Positions 26,211 to 35,507 are shown, counted from the stretch's first letter. The stretch is 64,000 nucleotides of DNA from Anaerolineaceae bacterium (GCA_020634135.1 JACKCG010000001.1:744001-808000), one strand, 5' to 3'. The notes: a model not told the origin generated them from the letters alone. Program-made: numbers and translations.

Positions 26211-27641
26211 ATGACAGCATCTACTCCACGCACTTTGTTTGAGAAAGTCTGGGAGAACCACCTGGTTCAGCCCGAAACACAGGATACCCCGGCTATTCTG
26301 TATATTGACCTGCATCTCGTCCACGAGGTGACATCACCACAGGCGTTTACCATGCTGCGCGAGCGCGGCCTGAAAGTACGCCGGCCAGACCGCACGATTG
26401 CGACGATGGATCACAGCACACCAACCACCCCACGCAATGCCGCAGGTATCATACCGGTCATAGACTCAATGGCTGCCGCACAGTTGGATATTATGCGTAA
26501 GAACTGCGCTGAGTTCGGCATTCCCCTGTATGATCTGGGGACAGAAAACCAGGGCATCGTGCATGTGATCGGGCCGGAACAAGGGCTGACACAGCCGGGC
26601 ATGACGATTGTCTGTGGCGACAGCCACACGAGTACGCACGGCGCATTCGGGGCACTGGCCTTCGGGATTGGCACGAGCGAAGTCGGGCATGTACTGGCAT
26701 CACAATGTCTGCTTCAGAACAGGCCCAAAACAATGGCCGTGCGCGTCAACGGGCGGCTTTCCGCCGGCGTGACTGCAAAAGACATCATCCTGGCTGTAAT
26801 CGCAAAGATTGGCATTGGCGGTGGCACGGGCTACGTGTTCGAGTACATGGGTGAGGCCATTCGCGAGCTGAGCATGGAAGGGCGCATGACGATCTGCAAT
26901 ATGTCTATCGAAGGCGGGGCACGTGCCGGGATGGTCGCGCCGGATGATACGACGTTTGACTATATCGCCGGGCGCCCGCACGCCCCCAAAGGCACAGACT
27001 GGGAGAAAGCCGTGGCTCAGTGGCGGGCGCTGCCGACTGACGATGGAGCGGTATTTGATAATGAAGTCATCCTGAATGCTGATGAGCTTGTGCCGATGAT
27101 TACCTACGGGACAAATCCCGGTATGGGCATGTCTATCACCAGTGCCGTCCCTGACCCGGATAAGCTGAGCGATGTCAGCCAGAAAATTGCTCTGGACAAG
27201 GCGCTGCGCTACATGGACTTGCAACCAGGACAATCGCTGCTCGGTAAAGCGATTGACGTGGTATTCCTGGGGAGTTGCACGAACTCGCGCATCTCCGACC
27301 TGCGGGAAGCAGCGGCCCTCATCAAAGGACGCAGGGTGGCCGAAAGTGTGCGCATGATGGTCGTTCCTGGTTCGCAGCAGGTAAAGGCCCAGGCCGAAGC
27401 CGAAGGGTTGCACGAAATCTTCCGGGCAGCGGGGGCAGAATGGCGCGAGGCAGGCTGCTCAATGTGCATCGCCATGAACGGCGACCAGCTTCAGCCCGGC
27501 CAGTATGCCGTGAGCACCAGCAACCGCAATTTCGAAGGTCGCCAGGGTAAAGGCGGACGCACTTTCCTCGCCAGCCCGTTAACCGCCGTCGCCGCCGCCG
27601 TGACAGGCGTCGTCACTGATCCCAGGGAGTTAAGCAACTAA
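26211..27641 (+). CDS. leuC: 3-isopropylmalate dehydratase large subunit
   Basis: An aconitase-family 4Fe-4S subunit acting on isopropylmalate, and on citramalate in the citramalate route. Cluster and substrate motifs: VCGDSHTSTHGAFGALAFGIG, FLGSCTNSRISDLREAA and the two cysteines of GCSMCIAMN. ATG 26211 (476 aa) matches the family start (TPRTLFEKVWENHLV). A GTG frame start at 26130 would add 27 unsupported residues. Just before the ATG is a threefold GGGATA repeat (26185-26210). Confidence 0.95.
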   Translation: MTASTPRTLFEKVWENHLVQPETQDTPAILYIDLHLVHEVTSPQAFTMLRERGLKVRRPDRTIATMDHSTPTTPRNAAGIIPVIDSMAAAQLDIMRKNCAEFGIPLYDLGTENQGIVHVIGPEQGLTQPGMTIVCGDSHTSTHGAFGALAFGIGTSEVGHVLASQCLLQNRPKTMAVRVNGRLSAGVTAKDIILAVIAKIGIGGGTGYVFEYMGEAIRELSMEGRMTICNMSIEGGARAGMVAPDDTTFDYIAGRPHAPKGTDWEKAVAQWRALPTDDGAVFDNEVILNADELVPMITYGTNPGMGMSITSAVPDPDKLSDVSQKIALDKALRYMDLQPGQSLLGKAIDVVFLGSCTNSRISDLREAAALIKGRRVAESVRMMVVPGSQQVKAQAEAEGLHEIFRAAGAEWREAGCSMCIAMNGDQLQPGQYAVSTSNRNFEGRQGKGGRTFLASPLTAVAAAVTGVVTDPRELSN

Positions 27642-28252
27642 TGGAACCGATTCGCACATTCAGCGGGCGTATCGTCGCCCTGCCAATCAACGATATTGAT
27701 ACGGACCAGATCATCCCCGCCCGTTTCCTGAAAGTGACGGATAAAGCGGGGCTGGGCGCGGCATGTTTTTCGGACTGGCGCTATGAAGCCGATGGCACTC
27801 CGAAGCCCGATTTCGTGCTGAACCAGCCCGATTACCAGGGGGCAGAAGTCCTCATCGGCGGGCACAACTTCGGCTGCGGGAGTTCCCGTGAACATGCGCC
27901 CTGGGCGCTGATAGGGGCGGGTTTTAAGGCTGTCATCAGCACTTACTTCGCTGATATTTTCAGGAACAATGCGCTGAAGAACGGCCTGCTGCCAATTGTA
28001 GTGGATGAAGAAACACATAAGCAGCTTATCAGCCTGGCACAGGAAGACCCATCCTCATCAGTCACGGTTGATCTGGAAACACAAACAGTTACGCTCCCCG
28101 ATGGGCGCGGTGTGCCGTTTCCGATAGATAGTTTTGCTCGCCACTGCCTGATTAACGGCGTGGATCAACTTGGCTTTGTCCTGACGCAGGACGACCACAT
28201 CACCGCCTATGAAAGCAATCATCCGGGACGGGTTCAGACCATTCCGGGTTAA
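27641..28252 (+). CDS. leuD: 3-isopropylmalate dehydratase small subunit
   Basis: A 203-aa swivel-domain subunit with NDIDTDQIIPARFLK and the active-site stretch NFGCGSSREHAPWAL. The start ATG shares one base with the leuC stop (TAATG), which indicates translational coupling and equal amounts of the two subunits. Confidence 0.96.
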   Translation: MEPIRTFSGRIVALPINDIDTDQIIPARFLKVTDKAGLGAACFSDWRYEADGTPKPDFVLNQPDYQGAEVLIGGHNFGCGSSREHAPWALIGAGFKAVISTYFADIFRNNALKNGLLPIVVDEETHKQLISLAQEDPSSSVTVDLETQTVTLPDGRGVPFPIDSFARHCLINGVDQLGFVLTQDDHITAYESNHPGRVQTIPG

Positions 28253-28267
28253 AAGAGGTAGTTTGTT

Positions 28268-29902
28268 ATGACCATCGCCATCTATGACACGACCTTACGT
28301 GACGGCACCCAACGCGAGAATATCTCGCTTTCGGTAGCCGACAAACTCAAGATCACCCGCCTGTTGGATAACCTGGGGGTGGCCTATATTGAAGGCGGTT
28401 GGCCGGGGTCTAACCCCAAAGATGCGGCTTATTTTGAAGCTGTGCGTGACATGGAACTCAAGCACGCCAAAATAACCGCGTTCGGCTCAACCTGCCGCAA
28501 AAACAGTGATCCGGCTAACGATCCGAATATTCAGGCACTTGTGGATTCACAGACGCCTGTTGTCACCGTCGTCGGCAAGACATCCATGCTGCATGTCACT
28601 GATGTACTGCAAACATCCCCCGATGAAAACCTGCGGATGATTCGAGAGAGTCTGCGCTATCTCAAGAGCCTGGGTAAAGAGGTCATCTACGACGCTGAAC
28701 ACTTTTTTGATGGCACAAAGCTGGATATGGAATATGCGATGGACACACTGGCGGCGGCGGTGGAAGGCGGCGCGGATATGCTGGTGTTATGCGACACCAA
28801 CGGCGGGACACTCCCCTGGGAAGTCGCCCGTTATGTTGAGATGGTGAAGCAGACATTCCCGAATACGGCACTCGGCATTCATACGCACAATGATGGTGAA
28901 CTGGCCGTCGCGAATACACTGGCGGCTGTTGAGGCCGGTGTTGTCCAGGTACAAGGGACAGTAAACGGATATGGCGAACGCTGTGGGAACGCTAACCTAT
29001 GCAGCATCATCCCCGACCTGGAACTCAAGATGGGCTATCGCTGCCTTCCAGACCCGGAAAATCTACGCCATATTACAGTACTGTCGCGCACAGTGGCGGA
29101 AATCGCAAATCTTGCGCCGGATAATCACCTGCCGTATGTCGGCAAGAGCGCGTTTGCACATAAAGGCGGCATCCATGTCGCGGCCATTCGCCGTAACGTA
29201 GACAGTTACCAGCATATAGACCCGACAAAGATCGGTAACGAAATGCGGATTTTGGTATCCGACCTCTCCGGCCAGGGGAATCTGTTAAGTAAAGCTGAGG
29301 AACTGGGGTTAGACATCAGCAAAGCAGAGGCCGTCAAGGTGCTGGAAGAAATCAAACAGCTCGAGCACCAGGGTTTCGTCTTTGAAGGGGCGGAAGCATC
29401 GGTAGCGGTGCGGTTGCATCGCGCAAAACCTGGTTATAAGGGGCTGTTCTCCCTGCTGGACTTCACAGTTATTGTCGCACAACGCAGCGACCAGGAAAGT
29501 CTCTCGCAGGCGATGATTAAACTCGATATCAACGGTGACATTATCCACACCGCAGCCGAAGGAAACGGCCCGGTGAATGCGCTTGACCTCGCTCTACGCA
29601 AGGCGCTGCTCCCCTTCTATCCCCAGGTGGCGGATTTCCAGTTGGCCGACTACAAGGTGCGCATCCCGGATAGCAATAATGGGACAGCGGCGATGACCCG
29701 TGTGCTGATTGATACACAAAACGGTCACCGGCGCTGGAGCACCATCGGCGCAGGCAGCAACATTATTCACGCAAGCTGGCTGGCATTAGTTGATAGCATT
29801 GAGTATGGGCTGTCGATAGCACCGGTTGTACAGGCAGCAGCTAGCGCGGAATCAACGGATACAGTTAAGGACATGATCCACGCAAACAAGGAGCAACAAT
29901 AG
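28268..29902 (+). CDS. cimA: (R)-citramalate synthase
   Basis: CimA condenses pyruvate and acetyl-CoA to citramalate, a threonine-independent route to 2-oxobutyrate and isoleucine. It is related to LeuA but has the CimA pattern: YDTTLRDGTQRENISLSV, EGGWPGSNPKD, FGSTCRKN and THNDGELAVANTL with NGYGERCGNANL. The 544-aa length includes the C-terminal regulatory domain. Lying between leuD and leuB, its product can be processed by LeuCD and LeuB. No ilvA or ilvD was seen in this window. Confidence 0.92.
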   Translation: MTIAIYDTTLRDGTQRENISLSVADKLKITRLLDNLGVAYIEGGWPGSNPKDAAYFEAVRDMELKHAKITAFGSTCRKNSDPANDPNIQALVDSQTPVVTVVGKTSMLHVTDVLQTSPDENLRMIRESLRYLKSLGKEVIYDAEHFFDGTKLDMEYAMDTLAAAVEGGADMLVLCDTNGGTLPWEVARYVEMVKQTFPNTALGIHTHNDGELAVANTLAAVEAGVVQVQGTVNGYGERCGNANLCSIIPDLELKMGYRCLPDPENLRHITVLSRTVAEIANLAPDNHLPYVGKSAFAHKGGIHVAAIRRNVDSYQHIDPTKIGNEMRILVSDLSGQGNLLSKAEELGLDISKAEAVKVLEEIKQLEHQGFVFEGAEASVAVRLHRAKPGYKGLFSLLDFTVIVAQRSDQESLSQAMIKLDINGDIIHTAAEGNGPVNALDLALRKALLPFYPQVADFQLADYKVRIPDSNNGTAAMTRVLIDTQNGHRRWSTIGAGSNIIHASWLALVDSIEYGLSIAPVVQAAASAESTDTVKDMIHANKEQQ

Positions 29903-30964
29903 ATGAAGGCTACCATTACCGTACTCCCCGGTGACGGCATAGGCGTGGAAGTGACGAACCAGGCTATGCACGTTCTATCGCGGATTAGCACACAGTACGG
30001 TCACGATTTCACGTTCCATGAAGCGTTGATTGGCGGTATCGCCATTGACAAAACAGGCACTTCTCTCCCAGACGAAACCCTGGCAATCGCGGAGCAATCC
30101 GATGCAATTCTATTAGGCGCAGTCGGTGGACCCAAATGGTCAGATCCGACTGCCCCGGTGCGCCCGGAACAGGGGCTGCTGAAAATACGCAAGCATTTTG
30201 AGCTGTTCGCCAATCTACGCCCCGTGAGGGCGTACCCGGCGCTCTCGCAGCATACGCCGCTGCGGTCAGAACTTCTGGAAAATGTAGACATCCTATTTGT
30301 ACGCGAACTGACGGGTGGCGCATACTTTGGCCCGCGCCAGGAACAGGGCGACGGCGACAGTGCCTACGACACGATGCTCTATAGTGTGCCGGAAGTCGCT
30401 CGTGTGGCGCATGTTGCATTCAGGGCGGCACAGGGACGACGCAAGCAGCTCACCTCTGTGGACAAGGCAAATGTGCTTGCGTCAATGCGGCTCTGGCGGC
30501 GAACAGTGAGCGAGGTACATGAAGATTATGGTGACGTAGCACTCGATCATGTGCTGGTAGATGCCTGTACGATGTACCTAATGACCCGCCCGGCGAGTTT
30601 CGACGTGGTCCTGGCGGAAAATATGTTTGGCGACATTATCACGGATGAAGCATCGGTGCTGGCGGGTTCCCTGGGAATGCTGCCATCAGCCTCAATTGGC
30701 GCGGAAAAATTCGGTTTGTACGAGCCGGTACATGGATCAGCGCCAGACATCGCCGGGCAGGGTAAAGCTAACCCCACCGGGACTCTCTTGAGTGCTGCGA
30801 TGCTCCTGCGTTACAGTCTGGGGCTGGAGGCAGAAGCAATGGCACTGGAGCAAGCGGTGGAAGCAGCACTGGCTTCCGGGGCACGTACCGCCGATATTGC
30901 GCCGCGTGGTGGCGGCTTCATCAGCACTGAGGAATTTACGCAGACAGTAATTGGTGCGCTCTGA
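29903..30964 (+). CDS. leuB: 3-isopropylmalate dehydrogenase
   Basis: An NAD-dependent beta-decarboxylating dehydrogenase. Visible: VLPGDGIGVEV, ILLGAVGGPKWSDP, the VRELTGGAYFG substrate loop (Tyr-containing), DNVLAENMFGDIITDEAS-type metal site (VVLAENMFGDIITDEASVLAGS) and the NAD stretch EPVHGSAPDIAGQGKANPTG. The 353-aa length is normal. It is the last gene of the operon. Confidence 0.96.
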   Translation: MKATITVLPGDGIGVEVTNQAMHVLSRISTQYGHDFTFHEALIGGIAIDKTGTSLPDETLAIAEQSDAILLGAVGGPKWSDPTAPVRPEQGLLKIRKHFELFANLRPVRAYPALSQHTPLRSELLENVDILFVRELTGGAYFGPRQEQGDGDSAYDTMLYSVPEVARVAHVAFRAAQGRRKQLTSVDKANVLASMRLWRRTVSEVHEDYGDVALDHVLVDACTMYLMTRPASFDVVLAENMFGDIITDEASVLAGSLGMLPSASIGAEKFGLYEPVHGSAPDIAGQGKANPTGTLLSAAMLLRYSLGLEAEAMALEQAVEAALASGARTADIAPRGGGFISTEEFTQTVIGAL

Positions 30965-31008
30965 AGCACTGAAAAGCTCCCAATGTTGACGTAATGTAAG
31001 AGTAAAAA

Positions 31009-31035
31009 TGGGCGACCCTGCGAGAGGATCGCCCA
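31009..31035. terminator. Terminator between leuB and the met gene
   Basis: TGGGCGA (31009-31015) pairs with TCGCCCA (31029-31035). On the minus strand it is followed by TTTTTAC, so it terminates the PLP gene; it may also stop the ilv-leu transcript. Confidence 0.75.
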
Positions 31036-31061
31036 CGTGTTTAACCATGAATAGACGATGA

Positions 31062-32318
31062 CTAGAGTCCCGCCAGTGCCTGGTCAAGGTCATTGAGAAT
31101 ATCGTTGGTATCCTCTATACCGATAGAGAAACGCACCAGATTATCCTTGATGCCAAGTGCAAGACGCTCTTCAGTGGTTTTGTCGTAATAGCTCACGATA
31201 GCTGGCTGCTCAATTAAGCTTTCCACACCCCCCAGGCTGGGGGCGATATAAGGAATCTGCATCCGGTCAATGAAGTTGCCCGTCGAACGCAGGTCGCCAG
31301 CCACTTCAAAACTAATCACACCACCAAAACCTTTCATCTGTGCGGTAGCGGTGGCATAGTCGGGGTGCGACTCCAGGCCAGGATACCAGACCCGCTCAAT
31401 CCGGGGATGTGCTTCCAGAAAACGGGCTACTGCCAGCGCAGTCCGATTCTGCTGTTCGACCCGCAGCGCCAGGGTTTTCAGTCCCCGTTCTAACAGAAAC
31501 GCGGTGTGCGGATCGGGGATACCCCCTAAAATACCCCGCGCATCACGCAACGCAGCAATACGATCCGCCTGCCCCACGACGACACCTGCCAGCAAATCAT
31601 TATGCCCGCCCAGGTACTTGGTGGCGCTGTGAAGCACATAATCAATACCCCAATCAAGCGGGCGCTGGTTGATGGGTGTGGCAAAAGTGCTGTCAATCAG
31701 GGTTTGCACTTTATGTCGCCGCCCAATATCGGCAATCCGCTCAAGATCAGCCACCCGCAGATAGGGGTTGGTGGGGCTTTCTGAGATAATGAAACGGGTT
31801 TTGCGTTTGAGAATGGCAGCCTCGATGGCCTCATAGTCACCCATTGGCACAACCGAGGTTTCAATACCGAGGCGCTGCAAAAAAGTGAGGGCAAATTGAC
31901 GGGTGCGGCGATAACAGTCATCGGTCATGATGATGTGCGACCCAGCAGGCAGTACCGAGAGCAGCAGCGACGTTACCGCCGTCATGCCGGAAGCATACAA
32001 TACGGCGGCGTCAGCATTATCAAGTTTTGCCAGTTTACGCTCAACCGAGTCCACCGTCGGATTACCATACCGCCCATATTCTTCGCGTTCAGCACCTTCT
32101 CCCCAGATACTGCTCTCCATGAAATCAATCAGTTCCTGGGTGTTAGCGAAAGTGTAGGTCGCAGTTTGAACAATAGGTGTATGGAGAGCGTGATAGGCCT
32201 TACGGCGTTGTTCGCCAGCATGAACGGCAAGCGTGCTGGATCCCTGCTTTGCCATCCTGTCATACGTTCCATTTTGGGAATGACCGTTTTGTACTGCGAA
32301 CCCGTTTTGCCGTAACAT
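31062..32318 (-). CDS. Trans-sulfuration family PLP enzyme, probably cystathionine gamma-synthase
   Basis: A Cys/Met-metabolism PLP enzyme of 418 aa. The PLP lysine is in LHSATKYLGGHNDLLAG. Other family stretches are EYGRYGNPTVDSVERKLA, YASGMTAVTSLLL and IAPSLGGVESLIEQPA. The members differ in substrate (cystathionine gamma-synthase, O-acetylhomoserine sulfhydrylase, lyases), and motifs alone do not settle it. The SAM-I riboswitch upstream points to methionine synthesis. ATG 32318 has TAGGAG before it. The first about 30 residues (RQNGFAVQNGHSQNG) are an extra, Asn/Gly-rich extension. Confidence 0.9.
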   Translation of the reverse strand: MLRQNGFAVQNGHSQNGTYDRMAKQGSSTLAVHAGEQRRKAYHALHTPIVQTATYTFANTQELIDFMESSIWGEGAEREEYGRYGNPTVDSVERKLAKLDNADAAVLYASGMTAVTSLLLSVLPAGSHIIMTDDCYRRTRQFALTFLQRLGIETSVVPMGDYEAIEAAILKRKTRFIISESPTNPYLRVADLERIADIGRRHKVQTLIDSTFATPINQRPLDWGIDYVLHSATKYLGGHNDLLAGVVVGQADRIAALRDARGILGGIPDPHTAFLLERGLKTLALRVEQQNRTALAVARFLEAHPRIERVWYPGLESHPDYATATAQMKGFGGVISFEVAGDLRSTGNFIDRMQIPYIAPSLGGVESLIEQPAIVSYYDKTTEERLALGIKDNLVRFSIGIEDTNDILNDLDQALAGL

Positions 32319-32355
32319 TATGTGTTCTCCTATCACACTCACCGCTCAAATAAAA

Positions 32356-32382
32356 AACCCCGAATGGAGACAGTCCGGGGTT
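32356..32382 (-). terminator. Distal terminator of the SAM riboswitch
   Basis: On the minus strand AACCCCG (32382-32376) pairs with CGGGGTT (32362-32356), followed by a T-run. It lies 37 bases before the ATG. Confidence 0.8.
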
Positions 32383-32400
32383 CGCTCTTGCAAACAAAAA

Positions 32401-32419
32401 AGACTTCGGGCTGAAGCCT
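32401..32419 (-). terminator. Proximal terminator of the SAM riboswitch
   Basis: On the minus strand AGGCTTC (32419-32413) pairs with GAAGTCT (32407-32401), with one G-U pair and a 5-base loop, followed by six T. Two terminators stand in tandem behind one aptamer. Confidence 0.65.
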
Positions 32420-32460
32420 TTGAGTTCGCATCCTGGTATCACGATCATACCAGTGATCGC

Positions 32461-32560
32461 TCTCATCTGTCAGAGCCACGTCTGCCGGACTTGGCACCTT
32501 CCCATACAGGGGGTTGCCGCGGTTTCACAGGGCCGTTCCCTCCACCGCTCTCCATGAGGA
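32461..32560 (-). promoter_or_regulatory. SAM-I (S-box) riboswitch aptamer
   Basis: The minus strand carries the S-box core in order: the P1 5' arm CTCAT (32558-32554), AGAGCGGTGGAGGGA, CGGCCCTGTGAAACC, GCGGCAACC, GGTGCCAAGTCC, and GACAGATGAGAG containing the P1 3' arm (32466-32462). All the conserved blocks are present. By knowledge of the class, SAM binding favours the terminators below and shuts off the met gene. Confidence 0.95.
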
Positions 32561-32589
32561 ATATCGTATGCTGTTGTTAAACTAGGCCT

Positions 32590-32618
32590 ATAGTAGCACA
32601 AAACATGATGAACCGCAA
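32590..32618 (-). promoter_or_regulatory. Promoter of the SAM riboswitch and met gene
   Basis: On the minus strand TTGCGG (32618-32613), a 17-base spacer and TACTAT (32595-32590). The start would fall near 32583, about 25 bases before the aptamer. From 32619 to 32826 nothing further is seen. Confidence 0.7.
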
Positions 32619-32826
32619 GAGAGCCAATCATGAATAATCGGATGAAAATCCATCAGAATAGTTTACATCCTTCACCTGTAATCCCCTCTTTCCAGGCACA
32701 TCTCATGGGACATAATCTCCCGTATACCCCGGTGAGCAGGCCCGCAAAACCGTCACTCTAACGAAAATTGCCGGTTGTTTTAGGTGAAATTACGGTTTTA
32801 TCCATTTAGATTTTGTTAGGTCTAGA

Positions 32827-32855
32827 TTGGGAGAACCCTCTAATCGCAGTATAAT
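32827..32855 (+). promoter_or_regulatory. Promoter of the FHA-kinase pair
   Basis: TTGGGA (32827-32832), a 17-base spacer and a perfect TATAAT (32850-32855). The start near 32862 argues against translation starting upstream of 32860. Confidence 0.7.
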
Positions 32856-32907
32856 AAAAATAGGAATTACGCGGTTCGGTTTATTTCTCCTACCGAAGTT
32901 GCAGGAT

Positions 32908-33330
32908 ATGTATGGTATCAGACGTTATCCAGGCGCGCAGCTTCCAGAAAACGTGATGCTAATTGGGGGTTTCAGGTCATTGGGCACCGAACTACATGTC
33001 ACTATTATGAGCGGCGTGTTAGATGGGCAGCACTTCAGCTTTGACCGTGAGAACAAGGACGGTCAGCTAAAAGATTCACGTTGGCTCATCAGCATTGGGC
33101 GGCACGAAGATAGGGACATCTATCTGCCAGATGATTTATTTCTCTCACGTTTACATGCCTACATTATCCGGGAAAAAGATCAATGGTTATTGCAGGATTG
33201 CGACAGCACCAATGGCTCTTTCCTGGAAGACGGGATTCAAGATAAACAGTTCACCGGCACGATAATTATTCAACCAGGTCAGCTTTTCAAACTAGGCCGC
33301 ACGTGGATGCGTATAGATGAGCAACAATAA
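32908..33330 (+). CDS. FHA domain protein, 140 aa
   Basis: FHA domains bind phosphothreonine peptides. The core is clear: LISIGRHEDRDIYLPDDLFLS-RLHAYI gives GR, the SRxH-type motif (SRLHAYI), and CDSTNGSFL. This covers about residues 60-140. The N-terminal part (MYGIRRYPGAQLPENVMLIGG) is unfamiliar. The start is uncertain: a TTG frame start at 32827 falls in the promoter, so ATG 32908 is chosen. The gene overlaps the next by 14 bases. A functional pairing with the downstream kinase-like protein is likely. Confidence 0.8.
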   Translation: MYGIRRYPGAQLPENVMLIGGFRSLGTELHVTIMSGVLDGQHFSFDRENKDGQLKDSRWLISIGRHEDRDIYLPDDLFLSRLHAYIIREKDQWLLQDCDSTNGSFLEDGIQDKQFTGTIIIQPGQLFKLGRTWMRIDEQQ

Positions 33331-35470
33331 CCCGATTTTATTACGTGACATACTGATCTGGGCACGACAAGAATCACTTCACGCCCGTCACTATTTTTTA
33401 GGCGTGGAGCATTTGTTCATCGCCCTGCTCCAGATTCAAGGCGGGTTGGCGCAAAGTATCCTGCAGGATCAGAAAATTCCAGCACAGTCCTTCATAAAAG
33501 TTATCCGCCGTAGGGCCGGTGCCGGGAATACCCAGGCTGCGTGGCCGGGGGTTCGCTATACCCCACGCATGAAAGTCATTCTTGACATGGCAAATGACAT
33601 TGCGCTCAGCAATAACCGCACGGAAATTACAGAACGCGAGCTGTTCAGCGCAATTGTTATCGAAAAAGAAAGCCTCCCAATGCGCTTGCTAAAGAGTATG
33701 GGGGCTGATCTGGTAATCATGGAACAGGCTGCCCGCACGCGCACCCCTTTACTCGAACCTCAGCTACCGGATGTCGGGATTGACTTCGGGCCACATTATG
33801 ACAACCACAACGAAATCCCGGATAATCAACTCGTCGTGCTGCGTCGTATGTTTTCATCCTACGCGAAAATCCGCGTGGAACGCCGCTTAACTGGTTTCCG
33901 AAGTGCGCTCATCCTGGTGATTACACCTATACATGCGAATAACCAGGAAGATGCTCCTGTCGTCGTCAAAATTGACCAGGTTGACAACATCCTTGATGAG
34001 GCGCAACATTATGAAACTCACATCAAGAATGCGGCAGTTCTATACACGGCGCGGCTGGAAGAAGCTCCCATGATTCCTGAAAATGCAATCCTGGGCGGGT
34101 TGAAATATACACTGGTTGCCAATGATGGCATAATTCCGCTCGATTTACGGAATCGCATCCATCGGGAAGGTACGGGTCAATTAGCAACTCTGTTCGAGGA
34201 GCTGCTTTATAATCGGTTCAAAAAATACTGGTGGGGACAGGCGCGTCCATACCGTTTTCATGTATGGCAGGAATATGATTGGGTACTCCCGTCAGTTCTC
34301 ACGCTGGATTTGCAGATGGATGAAAACACGCCCTCTCACATGCATCTGCTGCGCATTCCATTCAGGCGGTCACATCTGAAAAATACACTTAAGAATCTCC
34401 AGCCCGGAGATCACATTGTGCTGGAAAATTTCACCGTACAGAAAGTAGATCATAAAAACAAAACACTGAAGCTGGCACTCAAATACGGCGCTGAAGCGGA
34501 AAATCGTGCTTTTCGGGTTGATGTGCGCCTGCCAGAAATAGACAATTCCTACTATCGCGGTGAAATCATTGATCGGCTGGTAGGTACTGTCTGGAAAACG
34601 CGCGATGCGTTGTTACTGGATGCCGTTCGTTCCCTGTCGCCAGCATTCAACCCGACCAGCATGAAAATCACGATTGGGCAATATGAGTTTGAGAATCCGC
34701 TGTATGCTTACGAGGATGTACTCGACTATTTTATACGTGGGTCGGCCAGCCGGATTCATGGCGATCTGAACCTGAGCAATATCCTGGTGGGGCCGGAAAA
34801 CGGTCTATGGCTGATTGATTTTGGGCATACTCGCGAGGGTCATACCTTGTTTGACTGGGCCGCATTAGAAGTGAGCCTGCTTGGTGACGCTGTCATGTCG
34901 GCGGCTGGTGATAGCTGGGAATCGGCCATCAAAATGATGCGCGCTGTCATGATTATAAACAAATCCAAGCATCCACCAGAATCCAATAACACGGACATCA
35001 ACCAGGCACTCAAAGCAATTATTACTATTCGGAAGATTGTGGCAACATGCCTGGCAAATCCAAAACACTGGGAAGAATACTATGTTGCGCTGGCACTGTG
35101 CTCACTGCGGGCGATCAGTTGGGAGACGATGCCGTTAGGCGGGCGCAGACTGATGTTCCTTGTGGCGGGGATGCTCATTCAAGAGGTGAGTTCCAGGGCG
35201 CAATTCACTACCAGCGATACGCCCTCACCTGATATTACGGAGAGTCTGCCGACAGTGCGCCAGCTAACAGAACTCAGCCTGGAAAATCGCAAACAGGCGA
35301 TACCCATCGAACAACCGGCGACACCAACACCGATCCCATCCTCGTTCAGCACCAAACGACTTGAGAACAGTGAGACGGCGAAGGCGCTGGAACGACTTGA
35401 GAATGACCAGGACTCTGATAAGACTCTCAAGTCACCCCCTGAACCTGATCCATCGAAAGATGTGGATTAG
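33317..35470 (+). CDS. Clp-N domain fused to kinase/APH-like domain
   Basis: Residues 1-145 resemble the Clp N-terminal repeat domain (HARHYFLGVEHLFIALLQ, YTPRMKVILDMANDIAL, EITERELFSAIV), but no AAA+ module follows. From about 180 to 560 is a kinase-like fold of aminoglycoside-phosphotransferase type: VVVKID with Lys218, HGDLNLSNIL with Asp483 and Asn488, and LIDFGH with Asp501. The catalytic Lys, Asp and Asn are kept, so it may be active. A beta-rich insert (about 345-400, RIPFRRSHLKNTLKN) interrupts it. The C-terminal about 80 residues are a Ser/Thr/Pro/Glu tail that could be phosphorylated. Its shape recalls kinase-like domains described in bacterial conflict-type multi-gene systems; that link is my inference. 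Confidence 0.8.
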   Translation: MSNNNPILLRDILIWARQESLHARHYFLGVEHLFIALLQIQGGLAQSILQDQKIPAQSFIKVIRRRAGAGNTQAAWPGVRYTPRMKVILDMANDIALSNNRTEITERELFSAIVIEKESLPMRLLKSMGADLVIMEQAARTRTPLLEPQLPDVGIDFGPHYDNHNEIPDNQLVVLRRMFSSYAKIRVERRLTGFRSALILVITPIHANNQEDAPVVVKIDQVDNILDEAQHYETHIKNAAVLYTARLEEAPMIPENAILGGLKYTLVANDGIIPLDLRNRIHREGTGQLATLFEELLYNRFKKYWWGQARPYRFHVWQEYDWVLPSVLTLDLQMDENTPSHMHLLRIPFRRSHLKNTLKNLQPGDHIVLENFTVQKVDHKNKTLKLALKYGAEAENRAFRVDVRLPEIDNSYYRGEIIDRLVGTVWKTRDALLLDAVRSLSPAFNPTSMKITIGQYEFENPLYAYEDVLDYFIRGSASRIHGDLNLSNILVGPENGLWLIDFGHTREGHTLFDWAALEVSLLGDAVMSAAGDSWESAIKMMRAVMIINKSKHPPESNNTDINQALKAIITIRKIVATCLANPKHWEEYYVALALCSLRAISWETMPLGGRRLMFLVAGMLIQEVSSRAQFTTSDTPSPDITESLPTVRQLTELSLENRKQAIPIEQPATPTPIPSSFSTKRLENSETAKALERLENDQDSDKTLKSPPEPDPSKDVD

Positions 35471-35481
35471 GGCTGGATACG

Positions 35482-35507
35482 ACAAGGTGTCAAGACTGCC
35501 TTGTTTT
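35482..35507 (+). terminator. Weak terminator after the FHA-kinase pair
   Basis: ACAAGG (35482-35487) pairs with CCTTGT (35499-35504), followed by TTT. Confidence 0.45.

Noticed and set aside
31896..32315. 139-aa plus-strand frame opposite the PLP enzyme
   Set aside because: It is a shadow of the well-supported minus-strand gene, which is preceded by a SAM-I riboswitch.
32827..32907. FHA protein starting at TTG 32827
   Set aside because: This stretch contains a near-consensus promoter (-35 at 32827, TATAAT at 32850), so the transcript starts after it.
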